From: Streptomyces sp. VRA16 Mangrove soil
GTDB taxonomy: Bacteria; Actinomycetota; Actinomycetes; Streptomycetales; Streptomycetaceae
Assembly (NCBI RefSeq): GCF_017377775.1
Contig: NZ_JAFVLN010000004.1
Span: 372,001 to 436,000, forward strand
Reading direction: 5' to 3'
DNA: 64,000 nt
Part shown: positions 34,530 to 43,690 of the stretch, in pieces
Numbering within the stretch: position 1 is the stretch's first letter
Layout of the letters: the number at the start of each line of letters is the position of its first letter
Program-made: the position numbers and the translations under genes
Notes under the pieces: model-generated
Told to the model about the DNA's origin: nothing
Databases searched by the model: none
What the model saw: only the letters and a program-made list of their open reading frames with translations

Positions 34530-35450
34530 ATGTACGACCCGACGCGGCTCGCCGCGCTGGTGGCGGTCGCCGAGTCCGGATCGATCACCCGGGCCGCCCG
34601 GCGGCTCGGGTACACGGTCCCCGCGCTGTCCCAGCAGCTCGCCAAACTGGAGCGGGAGGCGGGCACCGCGCTGCTCGTGCGGCACCACAAGGGGGCCAGG
34701 CTGACCGGGGCGGGCGAGCTGCTCGTGGTGACCGCGCGGCGGGTGCTCGACGAGATGGAGCGGGCACGGCACGAGCTGGCACGGCTCGCGGGCCTGTCGG
34801 GCGGGCGGCTGCGGCTCGGTACGTTCACGACGGCGGGGACGCATCTGCTGCCGCCCGCGCTGACCGCGTTCCGCCGGGCGCATCCCGATGTGGAGCTGAC
34901 GGTGGCGGGGTACGAGCCGCCGCACGGGATCGCGGCGGTCGCGGCGGGCGAGGTGGACGTGGCGCTCACGCACGCCTACGAGCCCGCGGAGCCGGTCGTG
35001 GTGCCGTCGTCGGTGGTCCAGGAGCCGCTGCTCGTCGAGGAGCTGGTGCTGGTGACCGCGCCGGGACATGCGCTGACGGCGGGCACGGCGGGGACGGCCC
35101 GGCTACCGCTGGCGGAGCTCTCCAGGCAGCCGTTGATCAGCATGGCGCCGACGCATCCGCCGCGCCAGGGCGTGGAGTCGGCCCTCTCGCGGGCCGGGGC
35201 CACACCGTCGGTGCGCGTCGAGACGCCGGGCTACGCGCTGGTGTGCGCGTTGGTGAGCGCCGGTCTGGGGGTCGCGGTGGTGCCGGAGATGGTGGCACGG
35301 ATGTCCGCGACGCCGCTCGGGGTGCGGCGGTTGGACCCGGGGGATCTGCGGCGCACGATCTCCGTGGTGTGCCGGGCGGACGAGACGAACCCGGCCGTGG
35401 ACGGGTTCCGGGCGCTGCTGCGCGGGGCTTTCGGCAGGACGTCCGGCTGA
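34530..35450 (+). CDS. LysR family transcriptional regulator
   Basis: A 306-residue LysR protein. The N-terminal winged helix-turn-helix (LAALVAVAESGSITRAARRLGYTVPALSQQLAKLEREAG, about 5-43) is followed by the two-lobed effector domain with RLRLGTFTTAGTHLLPPAL and ALVSAGLGVAVVPEM. ATG 34530 follows a GCGGAGG ribosome site; an upstream TTG is less likely. It is divergent from the LysE exporter; the 126-bp gap has an AT-rich core (TGCAATATTCTGAG) suited to a promoter-operator. Confidence 0.9.
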   Translation: MYDPTRLAALVAVAESGSITRAARRLGYTVPALSQQLAKLEREAGTALLVRHHKGARLTGAGELLVVTARRVLDEMERARHELARLAGLSGGRLRLGTFTTAGTHLLPPALTAFRRAHPDVELTVAGYEPPHGIAAVAAGEVDVALTHAYEPAEPVVVPSSVVQEPLLVEELVLVTAPGHALTAGTAGTARLPLAELSRQPLISMAPTHPPRQGVESALSRAGATPSVRVETPGYALVCALVSAGLGVAVVPEMVARMSATPLGVRRLDPGDLRRTISVVCRADETNPAVDGFRALLRGAFGRTSG

Positions 35451-35457
35451 CGCGGAA

Positions 35458-35916
35458 TCAGATGCCGTTCTTCGGGCGGCCGTTGCCCCCGACGACCGGA
35501 GTGTTCCAGGGCAGCGCGATCCACACGGTCTTGCCGCCCTCGGCTGTCGGGCTGACCGAGAGTCTGCCGCCGCACTCCGCGGTGAGACAGCGGATGATCA
35601 CCATGCCCCGCCCGTTGTCCTGCTGCACGGCGGCGGGCAGTCGCTTGGGATAGCGGGGGTGGCTGTCGGTGACGCCGATGCGCAGCCGCTCGTCCCGTTC
35701 GAGCTCCACGTCCACGGTGAACGTGGGCGACTGGCCGAGGGTGTGCTGCACCGCGTTGGTCGCGAGTTCGGAGACGATCAGCCGGACGGTGTCGGCGGTG
35801 TCCGTGTCGCCCGGCATGCCCCACTCCGCCAGTACGTTGCTCACGTACCTGCGGGCCGCGGAGACCGAGGCGGGATCGCTCGGCAGTGTCACGGATGCTT
35901 CCTTGTGGTCTGCCAT
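35458..35916 (-). CDS. HATPase_c anti-sigma-like ATP-binding protein
   Basis: A 152-residue protein of the RsbW/SpoIIAB-like histidine-kinase-ATPase type common in Streptomyces. N box VSELATNAVQHT (about 53-64) binds Mg-ATP; the G1 region is DSHPRYPKRLPAAVQQDNGRGMVII (about 90-115). It lies in a divergent pair with an HTH/DUF397 operon, the order seen in WhiJ/AbaA-like loci. Its partner in the cell is not known. Start ATG 35916 follows AAAGGGA. Confidence 0.85.
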   Translation of the reverse strand: MADHKEASVTLPSDPASVSAARRYVSNVLAEWGMPGDTDTADTVRLIVSELATNAVQHTLGQSPTFTVDVELERDERLRIGVTDSHPRYPKRLPAAVQQDNGRGMVIIRCLTAECGGRLSVSPTAEGGKTVWIALPWNTPVVGGNGRPKNGI

Positions 35917-36200
35917 GGCGACGTCGTCCCTTTCCCGTCGGGGCCGCTTGACCGCCCGCCGCGGATCCCTCACGCACCGGCCCCGGCTGCTGCTTCGCGC
36001 CAGAGTGCCACTTGGACGCGCTCTCGTGGTGGCGATCCCCCAAGATATGCATATATCTGTCGCTCGAAGCGGTGAACTCTGCGACGGTAGACCGTATTTG
36101 GGCGAGCGCACGCCGGTTCCTCTACCGTCTGCTCAGGAGCCGTCCTCGCAGGGGCCGGGAAGGAGAACGGCCACGCGACCTGAGGACCAGAGGAGTCGGT

Positions 36201-37115
36201 ATGAAGTACGGTCCCGCGGTACGTCGACGCAAGCTGGGTGCCGAATTGCGCGCGCTGCGGGTACGGGCCGGGCTCACCAGTGGTGAGGCTGCGCGGCTCG
36301 TCGGATGGCACCAGTCGAAGGTGAGCCGGATCGAGACGGGGCGCAGCGGCGTGAAGGCGTCGGACGTACTCCTTCTCCTCGACGCGTTCGACGCGAAGGA
36401 CCCGCAACTCCGCGAGCTCGTCGTGGCGTTGGCCGGATCGGAGGACGCGGGCGGGCACCACTGGTGGCACCCGTACCGCGGGCTGCTCCCGCCGGCCTAC
36501 CGCGACTTCATCAGCCTGGAGTCGCAGGCCTGCCGGATCCGGACGCTGGAGACCAGCGTGATGCCCGGCCTGCTGCAGACCCCCGAGTACGCGTACGCCG
36601 TGACGCGATCGGTGCTGGCGGGCACATCCGAGCGGCATATCGAGGCATTGGTCGAAGTACGCCTGGCCCGGCAGGAAGTACTGCGCGCGCAGACACCGCT
36701 GCAGTTGACCGCTGTACTGGACGAGGCGGTGCTCCGGCGCGAGGTGGGCGGGAAGGGCATTCTGCAAAGGCAGTTGGCACATTTGGCCGAGGCGGCCCAG
36801 TTGCCGCATGTCCGAATCCAGGTGCTTCCGTTCTCCGCAGGTGGGCACATCGGTATCACGGGCTCTTTCGTTGTGTTTTCATTTCCGAACACAACTGATC
36901 TGGATGTGGTTGTTCTCGACCATTTGACGAGTAGCCTCTACCTCGAGCGGAAAGAAGACCTCAAGGCGTACACGGATGCCTATGAGGCGCTTCAGCTCCA
37001 AGCCCTTTCGCCCGAGGACTCGTTGGAGTTCATCGCACAGATCGCCGGTCAGCCGGGTGGGACGGGGTCGCCGACGCCTCGTCGTGGTCCGGCACTGCGT
37101 AAGGAGGCACCATGA
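36201..37115 (+). CDS. WhiJ-like helix-turn-helix regulator (XRE with DUF5753)
   Basis: A 304-residue regulator. The N-terminal XRE helix-turn-helix (about 12-65; LRALRVRAGLTSGEAARLVGWHQSKVSRIETGRSG) is followed by a DUF5753 domain (about 105-285) starting ALESQACRIRTLETSVMPGLLQTPEYAYA-type and ending YTDAYEALQLQALSPEDS. The second half of the gene is less GC-rich than its neighbours. It ends at an ATGA overlap with the DUF397 gene, as in the WhiJ family, where the HTH protein represses developmental genes and DUF397 partners relieve that. A GGAG site precedes ATG 36201. Confidence 0.9.
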   Translation: MKYGPAVRRRKLGAELRALRVRAGLTSGEAARLVGWHQSKVSRIETGRSGVKASDVLLLLDAFDAKDPQLRELVVALAGSEDAGGHHWWHPYRGLLPPAYRDFISLESQACRIRTLETSVMPGLLQTPEYAYAVTRSVLAGTSERHIEALVEVRLARQEVLRAQTPLQLTAVLDEAVLRREVGGKGILQRQLAHLAEAAQLPHVRIQVLPFSAGGHIGITGSFVVFSFPNTTDLDVVVLDHLTSSLYLERKEDLKAYTDAYEALQLQALSPEDSLEFIAQIAGQPGGTGSPTPRRGPALRKEAP

Positions 37116-37336
37116 ATGCACTGCCTCGGTACGTTTCGGACAGCACATCACTGAGTGGCGCGCACTGGCGGCGCAGCAGCCGCAGCGGCGGCGCCAACAA
37201 CTGCGTCGAGGTGGCCCCCTTGCCCACGGGGTCCGCGGCCGGTCTGACGGCCGTCCGTGATTCGAAGCGCACGGCGGGACCCGCCGTGCTCTTCACCCCC
37301 TCCGCCTGGGAGGGCTTCGTCAACTCCCTGCGCTGA
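37112..37336 (+). CDS. DUF397 small protein (BldB/WhiJ-partner type)
   Basis: A 74-residue DUF397 protein. The sequence LSGAHWRRSSRSGGANNCVEVAPL and VRDSKRTAGPAVLFTPSAWEGFVNSLR match the two conserved halves of the family. It starts at an ATGA overlap with the XRE gene and ends in a 17-bp tail overlap with convergent bioF. Partner of the HTH regulator; it probably controls its activity. Confidence 0.9.
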   Translation: MNALPRYVSDSTSLSGAHWRRSSRSGGANNCVEVAPLPTGSAAGLTAVRDSKRTAGPAVLFTPSAWEGFVNSLR

Positions 37337-38492
37337 CAGCGCCCTGGGGAGCGGCGCGGCTGATCACCCGTACGGCCTCGGCGATCTGCTCGTCGGTGAG
37401 GTCGGCGCGGGCGGTCAGCCGCAGCCGTGAGACACCGTCCGGGACCGACGGCGGACGGAAACAGCCCACCACCAGGCCCGCCGCCCGGCAGTCCGCCGCC
37501 CAGCGCACCGCGTCGTCCGGCGAAGGGGCTCGCACGGAGACCACGGCAGCGTCCGGGCGGACGGCCGAAAGACCCTCGGACGTGAGGAGTTGATGCAGCG
37601 TCGCCGCGACCTCGCGGGCCCGTGCCGCCCGCCGGGGTTCGCGGCGCAGCAGCCGCAGGGCGCCGAGCGCGGCGCCCGCGGCGGCCGGTGCGAGGCCGGT
37701 GTCGAAGATGAACGTACGGGCCGCGTTGACGAGATGCTCGATGACCGGCGCCGGGCCGAGGACCGCGCCGCCCTGGCTGCCGAGGGACTTCGAGAGGGTC
37801 ACCGTGGCGACGGTGTCGGGGGTGCCCGCCAGGCCCGCCGCGTGCGGGGCGCCGCGACCGCCCGCACCGAGCACGCCGAGTCCGTGCGCGTCGTCGAGGA
37901 CCAGTCCGGCCCCGAACTCCCTTGCGCTCTCCGCGAGTTGACCCAGCGGCGCCTGGTCGCCGTCGACGGAGAAGACGGTGTCCGAGACCACCACGGCCGG
38001 CCCCGCATGGGTGCCGAGCGCCTTGCGGACGGCCTCCGGGTCGGCGTGCGGCACGACCTGGGTGGCGGCGCGGGCGAGCCGGCAGCCGTCGATGAGGGAG
38101 GCGTGGTTGCCCGCGTCGGAGACGATCAGCGAACCGTGCGGGGCGAGCGCGGTGACGGCCGCGAGGTTCGCCGCGTAGCCGGAGGACAGCACGAGCGCGG
38201 CCTCGAACCCGCAGAACTCGGCGAGTTCCCGCTCCAGTCGGGTGTGGAGTTCGGTGGTGCCGGTGACCAGCCGCGAGCCGGTGGCGCCGCCGCCCCAGCG
38301 GTGTGCCGCCTGTACGGCGCCGTCGACGGTCTCGGGGTGCCGGGCCAGCCCCAGATAGTCGTTGCTGGCGAGATCGAGCAGCGGGGAGTCGGCGGGGCGC
38401 GGGCGCAGGGTGCGCACGAGTCCGGCCGCCGCACGGGCGCGGTGCTGCTCTCCTAGCCAGCCGAAGGCGGGGGTGCGGTGCGCTGGGGCCAT
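37320..38492 (-). CDS. bioF: 8-amino-7-oxononanoate synthase
   Basis: A 390-residue PLP enzyme that joins pimeloyl thioester with alanine in biotin synthesis. The N-terminal LLDLASNDYLGLARHP and RLVTGTTELHTRLERELAEF, the DDAHGLGVLG block (Asp contacts PLP) and TLSKSLGSQGG (PLP Lys) are all present. ATG 38492 has an AGAGGGAG ribosome site. It is divergent from the bioBAD operon. Confidence 0.93.
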   Translation of the reverse strand: MAPAHRTPAFGWLGEQHRARAAAGLVRTLRPRPADSPLLDLASNDYLGLARHPETVDGAVQAAHRWGGGATGSRLVTGTTELHTRLERELAEFCGFEAALVLSSGYAANLAAVTALAPHGSLIVSDAGNHASLIDGCRLARAATQVVPHADPEAVRKALGTHAGPAVVVSDTVFSVDGDQAPLGQLAESAREFGAGLVLDDAHGLGVLGAGGRGAPHAAGLAGTPDTVATVTLSKSLGSQGGAVLGPAPVIEHLVNAARTFIFDTGLAPAAAGAALGALRLLRREPRRAARAREVAATLHQLLTSEGLSAVRPDAAVVSVRAPSPDDAVRWAADCRAAGLVVGCFRPPSVPDGVSRLRLTARADLTDEQIAEAVRVISRAAPQGAVSAGS

Positions 38493-38662
38493 GACTCCCT
38501 CTGGGTACGGGTCGGTGCAGGGCACGGGTCTTTGTAGGTAATGCACAGACCCTAGCCGCCCCGCCACTCGCCCAGGATGTGGCAATACCCACACGCCGAG
38601 CGCCGTCCTTTGTCCGAAGCCTCCTTTCCCTCGGCCGCTTCGATAAGCCAGGATCAGGCTCC

Positions 38663-39811
38663 ATGGACCTGCTGAACACGCTGGTGGACAAGGGGCTTCG
38701 GCGCGAGATGCCGAGCCGTGAAGAGGCGCTCGCCGTACTGGCGACGTCGGACGACGAACTGCTCGATGTGGTGGCCGCGGCCGGCAAGGTGCGCCGTGAG
38801 TGGTTCGGGCGCCGGGTGAAGCTCAACTATCTCGTCAACCTCAAGTCGGGCCTGTGCCCGGAGGACTGCTCGTACTGCTCCCAGCGGCTCGGCTCGAAGG
38901 CGGAGATCCTCAAGTACACCTGGCTGAAGCCGGACGAGGCGTCGAAGGCGGCCGCGGCCGGGGTCGCGGGCGGCGCCAAGCGGGTCTGTCTGGTGGCGAG
39001 CGGGCGCGGGCCCACGGACAAGGACGTCGACCGGGTCGCGCAGACCATCGACGCGATCAAGGAGCAGAACGAGGGCGTCGAGGTGTGCGCCTGTCTCGGT
39101 CTGCTCTCCGACGGCCAGGCCGAGCGGCTGCGTGACGCGGGCGCGGACGCGTACAACCACAACCTGAACACGTCCGAGGCGACGTACGGGGACATCACGA
39201 CCACGCACACCTACGCGGACCGGGTCGACACCGTGCAGAAGGCGCACGCGGCGGGGCTCTCCGCCTGCTCCGGGCTGATCGCGGGGATGGGCGAGAGCGA
39301 CGAGGACCTGGTCGACGTGGTCTTCGGGCTGCGTGAACTCGACCCGGACTCGGTACCGGTCAACTTCCTGATCCCCTTCGAGGGGACGCCGCTGGCCAAG
39401 GAGTGGAACCTGACGCCGCAGCGCTGCCTGCGGATTCTGGCCATGGTCCGGTTCGTCTGCCCCGACGTGGAGGTGCGGATCGCGGGCGGCCGCGAGGTGC
39501 ATCTGCGCTCGATGCAGCCGCTGGCGCTGCACATCGCCAACTCGATCTTCCTGGGCGACTACCTGACCAGTGAGGGCCAGGCCGGCCAGGCGGACCTGGA
39601 CATGATCGCGGACGCCGGGTTCGAGGTGGAGGGCACCGACCAGGTGACGCTGCCCGAGCACCGTACGGCCGACGGCTGCGGTTCCGTGTGCGGCTCGAAG
39701 GAGTCGGCGTGCGGGAGTGCGCCGGAGACCGCCGACGTGCCGGAGGCGCGGACCGATCTGGTCGCAGTGCGCCGCCGGGGCGCGGGGACGGATCTCGCCC
39801 CCAATGCCTGA
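38663..39811 (+). CDS. bioB: biotin synthase
   Basis: A 382-residue radical-SAM enzyme that inserts sulphur into dethiobiotin. The Fe4S4 motif is Cys65-x3-Cys69-x2-Cys72 ([10 protein letters not shown]), and the Fe2S2 ligands lie in [14 protein letters not shown] and [21 protein letters not shown] carries the Arg ligand. It is longer than usual, with a C-terminal Cys-rich tail [15 protein letters not shown] (about 345-360) followed by a charged end. Its stop overlaps the bioA start by eight bases. Confidence 0.95.
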   Translation: MDLLNTLVDKGLRREMPSREEALAVLATSDDELLDVVAAAGKVRREWFGRRVKLNYLVNLKSGLCPEDCSYCSQRLGSKAEILKYTWLKPDEASKAAAAGVAGGAKRVCLVASGRGPTDKDVDRVAQTIDAIKEQNEGVEVCACLGLLSDGQAERLRDAGADAYNHNLNTSEATYGDITTTHTYADRVDTVQKAHAAGLSACSGLIAGMGESDEDLVDVVFGLRELDPDSVPVNFLIPFEGTPLAKEWNLTPQRCLRILAMVRFVCPDVEVRIAGGREVHLRSMQPLALHIANSIFLGDYLTSEGQAGQADLDMIADAGFEVEGTDQVTLPEHRTADGCGSVCGSKESACGSAPETADVPEARTDLVAVRRRGAGTDLAPNA

Positions 39812-41099
39812 ACCGCGCGTCGCAGACATCCCCGACGTCACGGAACTGCTCGACCTGGACCGCCGGCACGTCTGGCACCCGTACGGCCCGATGCCCGGCA
39901 GGCAGCAGCCCCTGGTCGTCGAGTCGGCGGCCGGGGTGCGGCTGCGGATCGCCGGGCACGGCGAGCTCGTGGACGGGATGTCGTCGTGGTGGTCGGCGAT
40001 CCACGGCTACAACCACCCGGCCCTGAACGAGGCGGCCCACGGCCAGCTGGAACGCATGAGCCATGTCATGTTCGGCGGTCTCACGCACGAGCCCGCGGTA
40101 CGCCTCGCGCAGCGCCTTGTCGACATGTCGCCCGACGGTCTCGAGCATGTCTTCCTGGCCGACTCGGGGTCCGTGTCGGTCGAGGTCGCGCTGAAGATGT
40201 GCCTGCAGTACTGGCGCTCGCTCGGCCGGCCCGGGAAGAGCCGGATGCTGACCTGGCGCGGCGGCTACCACGGGGACACCTGGCAGCCGATGTCGGTGTG
40301 CGACCCCGAGGGCGGGATGCACGGGCTGTGGGCCGGGGTGCTGCCCCGGCAGGTGTTCGCGGACGCGCCGCCGAGCACGTACGAGGAGTCGTACGCGGAT
40401 CATCTGCGCGAGACGATCGCGCGGCACGCGCACGAGCTGGCCGCCGTGATCGTGGAGCCCGTGGTGCAGGGGGCGGGCGGGATGCGGTTCCACTCCCCCG
40501 CGTATCTGCGGGTGCTGCGGGAGGCGTGCGACGCGCACGACGTGCTCCTCGTGTTCGACGAGATCGCCACGGGGTTCGGCCGCACGGGCGCGCTGTTCGC
40601 GGCGGAGCACGCCGCGGTGACGCCCGACGTGATGTGCGTGGGGAAGGCGCTGACCGGCGGCTATCTGACGCTGGCCGCGACGCTGTGCACGGCGCGGGTG
40701 GCCGAGGGGATCTCGCGGGGCGAGGTGCCGGTGCTGGCGCACGGGCCGACGTTCATGGGGAACCCGCTGGCCGCCGCGGTGGCGTGCGCCTCGATCGACC
40801 TGCTGCTCGGGCAGGACTGGCGGGCCGAGGTGAAGCGGATCGAGGCGGGCCTGCGTGACGGCCTGTCAGCCGCCCTGGAGGTACCGGGAGTTCGTGACGT
40901 ACGGGTCCTCGGCGCGATCGGGGTCGTCCAGCTCGACCACGAGGTGGACGTGGCGGCGGCGACGCGCGCGGCGGTCGCGGAAGGGGTGTGGGTGCGGCCC
41001 TTCCGGGACCTCGTCTACACCATGCCGCCGTACATCACGGGGGACGAGGATCTGGCACGGATCGGCCGCGCCGTGTGCGCGGCCGCGCGGGAAGGATGA
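39804..41099 (+). CDS. bioA: adenosylmethionine-8-amino-7-oxononanoate aminotransferase
   Basis: A 431-residue class-III aminotransferase that makes 7,8-diaminononanoate. Visible: [11 protein letters not shown] near the start, [49 protein letters not shown] and the PLP lysine in [15 protein letters not shown]. It overlaps the end of bioB (ATGCCTGA) and bioD follows seven bases after its stop, giving a bioBAD operon. Confidence 0.95.
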   Translation: MPEPRVADIPDVTELLDLDRRHVWHPYGPMPGRQQPLVVESAAGVRLRIAGHGELVDGMSSWWSAIHGYNHPALNEAAHGQLERMSHVMFGGLTHEPAVRLAQRLVDMSPDGLEHVFLADSGSVSVEVALKMCLQYWRSLGRPGKSRMLTWRGGYHGDTWQPMSVCDPEGGMHGLWAGVLPRQVFADAPPSTYEESYADHLRETIARHAHELAAVIVEPVVQGAGGMRFHSPAYLRVLREACDAHDVLLVFDEIATGFGRTGALFAAEHAAVTPDVMCVGKALTGGYLTLAATLCTARVAEGISRGEVPVLAHGPTFMGNPLAAAVACASIDLLLGQDWRAEVKRIEAGLRDGLSAALEVPGVRDVRVLGAIGVVQLDHEVDVAAATRAAVAEGVWVRPFRDLVYTMPPYITGDEDLARIGRAVCAAAREG

Positions 41100-41106
41100 G
41101 ACGGGC

Positions 41107-41835
41107 ATGACCGTGTGGGTGGTGACCGGGACCGGCACCGAGGTCGGCAAGACCGTGACGACCGCAGCGCTGGCGGCGGTCGCCGTGCGGGCCGGGCGTT
41201 CGGTGGCGGTGCTCAAGCCGGCGCAGACCGGGGTGGCCCCGGGTGAGCCCGGTGATGTCGACGACGTGGTGCGGCTCGCCGGGGACGGGGTGACGGGGAT
41301 GGAGCTCGGGCGGTTCCCCGAGCCGCTGGCTCCCGGGACGGCCGCCGCGCGGGCGGGTCTTCCGCCCGTGCGGCCCGCCCAGGTCGCCGAAGCGGCGGAG
41401 AAGCTGGCGGCGTCGCACGATCTGGTGCTGGTGGAGGGGGCGGGCGGGCTGCTCGTGCACTTCGACGAGAACGGGGGGACGCTGGCGGACGCCGCGCGGT
41501 TGCTCGGGGCGCCGGTGCTCGTGGTGGCGCGGGCCGGGCTCGGGACGCTGAACTCCGTGCAGTTGACGGCCGAGGCGTTGCGGGCGCGGGGGCTGACGCA
41601 GACCGGGGTGGTCATCGGGAGTTGGCCCGGGGAGCCGGGGCTGGCGGAGCGGTGCAATGTCGCGGATCTGCCGGTGGTCGCCGGGGGCGGGCTGCTCGGG
41701 GCGGTGCCGGCGGGGGCCGGGGCGCTGGGGGCCGCCGAGTTCCGGGAGGCTGCGGGGGGCTGGGTCGGGGCTGAGCTGGGTGGGGTGTGGGACGCCGCGG
41801 AATTCGCCCGGAGGTGGAGGGTGCCTGCGCCTTAG
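41107..41835 (+). CDS. bioD: dethiobiotin synthetase
   Basis: A 242-residue P-loop enzyme that carboxylates diaminononanoate to dethiobiotin with ATP. The N-terminal GTGTEVGKT is the P-loop. VLKPAQTG and VEGAGGLLVHF are the substrate-binding segments. Composition becomes very G-rich near the end. It is the last gene of bioBAD. Confidence 0.93.
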   Translation: MTVWVVTGTGTEVGKTVTTAALAAVAVRAGRSVAVLKPAQTGVAPGEPGDVDDVVRLAGDGVTGMELGRFPEPLAPGTAAARAGLPPVRPAQVAEAAEKLAASHDLVLVEGAGGLLVHFDENGGTLADAARLLGAPVLVVARAGLGTLNSVQLTAEALRARGLTQTGVVIGSWPGEPGLAERCNVADLPVVAGGGLLGAVPAGAGALGAAEFREAAGGWVGAELGGVWDAAEFARRWRVPAP

Positions 41836-42140
41836 GGGGCGCGGGCTGTGTCCATCAGCGGCTCCGCCGCGGGGGCGCGACCAGCCCCCACCGGAGCCGC
41901 ACCCGGCGAGGGCGCGACCGGGACCGAGCTGGAGGCCGCCCGGGAGCGCTCACCCCGCGCCGGGGTGCCGCCTTGCCCACCCTGCCGCCCATGGCGGCAG
42001 ATTGCCCAAGGCGGGTGGGCGCGACCGGCGGCGGATTGCCCAAGGCTTCGGGCTCGGGAGATTGCCCGACACGGGGTGGGACGAGGTGGGTCGTTCGGGG
42101 AAGACTCGGGGGAAGAGTCGGCGGTGTGGAGGAGGACGCC
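41836..42140. other. 305-bp intergenic stretch with short direct repeats
   Basis: No gene is supported. GCAGATTGCCCAAGGC (41997-42012) and GCGGATTGCCCAAGGC (42031-42046) are near-identical, with a third weaker GATTGCCC at about 42059-42068. The right end holds the promoter and ribosome site of the methyltransferase. Confidence 0.4.
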
Positions 42141-42812
42141 ATGGTGGGTCGGCCTCGGAAAGTGGTGGGGGACGCCGTGCACCATCCGGTGTTCGCGCGG
42201 TACTACGCCCGGTTCAGCGAACGCGCGGAACCGTTCATGGCCCCGGTGCGGCGCGAGCTGGTCAGAGGGCTTTCGGGACGGGTCCTGGAGGTGGGCGCCG
42301 GGAACGGGCTGAACTTCCGGTACTACCCGGGGGCCGTCTCCGAGGTCGTCGCCATCGAGCCCGAGCGCGGCCTGCGGCAGGCGGCGGTCGAGGCGGCGCA
42401 GCGCGCGGAGGTGCCGGTGGACGTGGCGCCGGGTGCGGCGGAGGCGCTGCCGGTGAAGAGCGAGGCGTTCGACGCCGTCGTGCTCTGCATCGTGCTGTGC
42501 AGCGTGCGGGACGTGGCGCGGGCGCTGGGCGAGGTGCGGCGCGTGGTGCGGCCCGGCGGCGAGGTGCGGTTCTTCGAGCACGGACGCGCCCCCGGGCGCG
42601 GGATGCGCAGCGTGCAGACGGGACTCGACCGGACCGTGTGGCCGCTGCTCTTCGGCGGGTGCCACACCGGCCGGGACACGCTCGGCGCGCTGAACACGGC
42701 GGGGTTCGAACTCGACGAGTACCGGGATCTGTTGATGCCCGAACGCGGGCCGCGGCTGCCGACCTCGTACTGCGTGCTCGGCACCGCACGACGGCCGGCG
42801 CCGAGGGACTGA
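42141..42812 (+). CDS. class I SAM-dependent methyltransferase
   Basis: A 223-residue methyltransferase with the SAM motif VLEVGAGNGLNFRYYP (about 48-63), motif II VVAIEPE, PVDVAPGAAEALPV, and VRPGGEVRFFEHGRAP. It resembles the UbiE/phospholipid-type group (Methyltransf_11). GGAGGAGG precedes ATG 42141. The substrate is unknown. Confidence 0.88.
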   Translation: MVGRPRKVVGDAVHHPVFARYYARFSERAEPFMAPVRRELVRGLSGRVLEVGAGNGLNFRYYPGAVSEVVAIEPERGLRQAAVEAAQRAEVPVDVAPGAAEALPVKSEAFDAVVLCIVLCSVRDVARALGEVRRVVRPGGEVRFFEHGRAPGRGMRSVQTGLDRTVWPLLFGGCHTGRDTLGALNTAGFELDEYRDLLMPERGPRLPTSYCVLGTARRPAPRD

Positions 42813-42949
42813 AGCGGGCGTGTGCGGCGTCCGGCTGCCCACGTGCGGCAGCTGCGGCGGAGCGGCCCGCCGGACGGCCTCCCGGGCGGCCCCGACCCCT
42901 GCGGCGGCGCTCTCCTGCGACCGGTCCACTCCGACGTCCGGCCGGCGTC

Positions 42950-43342
42950 TCACTGGCTCCAGCCGTGCAGTTCCTTCTCGATGTCGTGGATGCTCGCGCC
43001 GCCCCGCTTGACCAGGCGGGCAAGCTCCCTGACCTGTTCCGGTGACGTCGTCACGGGAACGCCGCTCGCGACCAGGTAGGCATAGGCGACGGCGGTCGCG
43101 TACATCGCGTTCGAGCGCTCCAGCGCCGGTACGTGGATGAGGAGTTGGAGCAAGGAGGCGGCGCGGGCCTGCGGGGTTTCGTAGACCTGGACGTCGAGTA
43201 TCCGCGCGGAGTGCCGGGCGACCGCGGCCACGAGGGCGCCCCAGTCCGTGACCTGCGGGTCGCCAGGGGTCTTCTGCTCGGCGACCATCAGCAGCCAGGC
43301 GAGGTCGACCGTGAAGTGCGGGGGACCGCTCGCGTCACTCAA
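42950..43342 (-). CDS. Fic/Doc-like putative toxin with degenerate Fic motif
   Basis: A 130-residue helical protein. The order WGALVAAVARHSAR, YETPQARAASLLQLLIHVPALERSNAMYATAVAYAYLVASGVPV parallels the Doc pattern, in which a helix is followed by HPFxDGNKRTA; here only the His is kept (His70), and the DGN-R residues of the Fic loop are replaced by LERSN. It starts eight bases inside the ribbon-helix-helix gene, a translational coupling typical of toxin-antitoxin pairs. It may be an active non-AMPylating variant or a disarmed toxin. Confidence 0.65.
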   Translation of the reverse strand: MSDASGPPHFTVDLAWLLMVAEQKTPGDPQVTDWGALVAAVARHSARILDVQVYETPQARAASLLQLLIHVPALERSNAMYATAVAYAYLVASGVPVTTSPEQVRELARLVKRGGASIHDIEKELHGWSQ

Positions 43343-43574
43343 CGGGCCGGCGCCGGCCTTCCGCGTCCGTACCGAACTCCTCGGCGAACACGGTCTCGTA
43401 CCGCTTCATGAAGTCCGCGGCGGCGTCGACGAACGCACGGCCCTGCTCCCCCGCGTCCCGCCGCACCAGTTCCTCGATGTAGCGGTTGACGCTCATGCCG
43501 CGGGCCAGGGCCCGCTCCCGGGCGGCGCGGGCGGTGTCCGCGTCCACCCGAACGTTCAGCTGGGTCTTCGGCAT
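43335..43574 (-). CDS. ribbon-helix-helix antitoxin-like protein
   Basis: A 79-residue protein with an Arc/CopG/HicB-type ribbon-helix-helix (MPKTQLNVRVDADTARAARERALARGMSVNRYIEELVRRD, 1-40) and a charged C-terminal tail (AFVDAAADFMKRYETVFAEEF) suited to toxin neutralisation. It precedes and overlaps the Fic-like gene by eight bases. Twin GCTAGCGC repeats lie nine bases upstream of its start. Confidence 0.8.
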   Translation of the reverse strand: MPKTQLNVRVDADTARAARERALARGMSVNRYIEELVRRDAGEQGRAFVDAAADFMKRYETVFAEEFGTDAEGRRRPVE

Positions 43575-43582
43575 GACCCCAC

Positions 43583-43604
43583 GCTAGCGCCGGGCCGCTA
43601 GCGC
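43583..43604. promoter_or_regulatory. twin GCTAGCGC operator upstream of the antitoxin-like gene
   Basis: GCTAGCGC occurs at 43583-43590 and 43597-43604, 14 bp apart, each containing the palindrome GCTAGC. This is the arrangement expected for two ribbon-helix-helix dimers autoregulating the pair. Confidence 0.55.
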
Positions 43605-43690
43605 CCGCAAGACGGGTCGCTCCGGGGTGCACCGGACTATCCTCGTAGCCGACCCGGTGAACAACTGGCCTGCGATGCAAGGGAGTTGGG

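Noticed and set aside
41836..42140. Extension of the methyltransferase upstream
   Set aside because: The frame is open but low-complexity; GGAGGAGG before ATG 42141 fixes the start.
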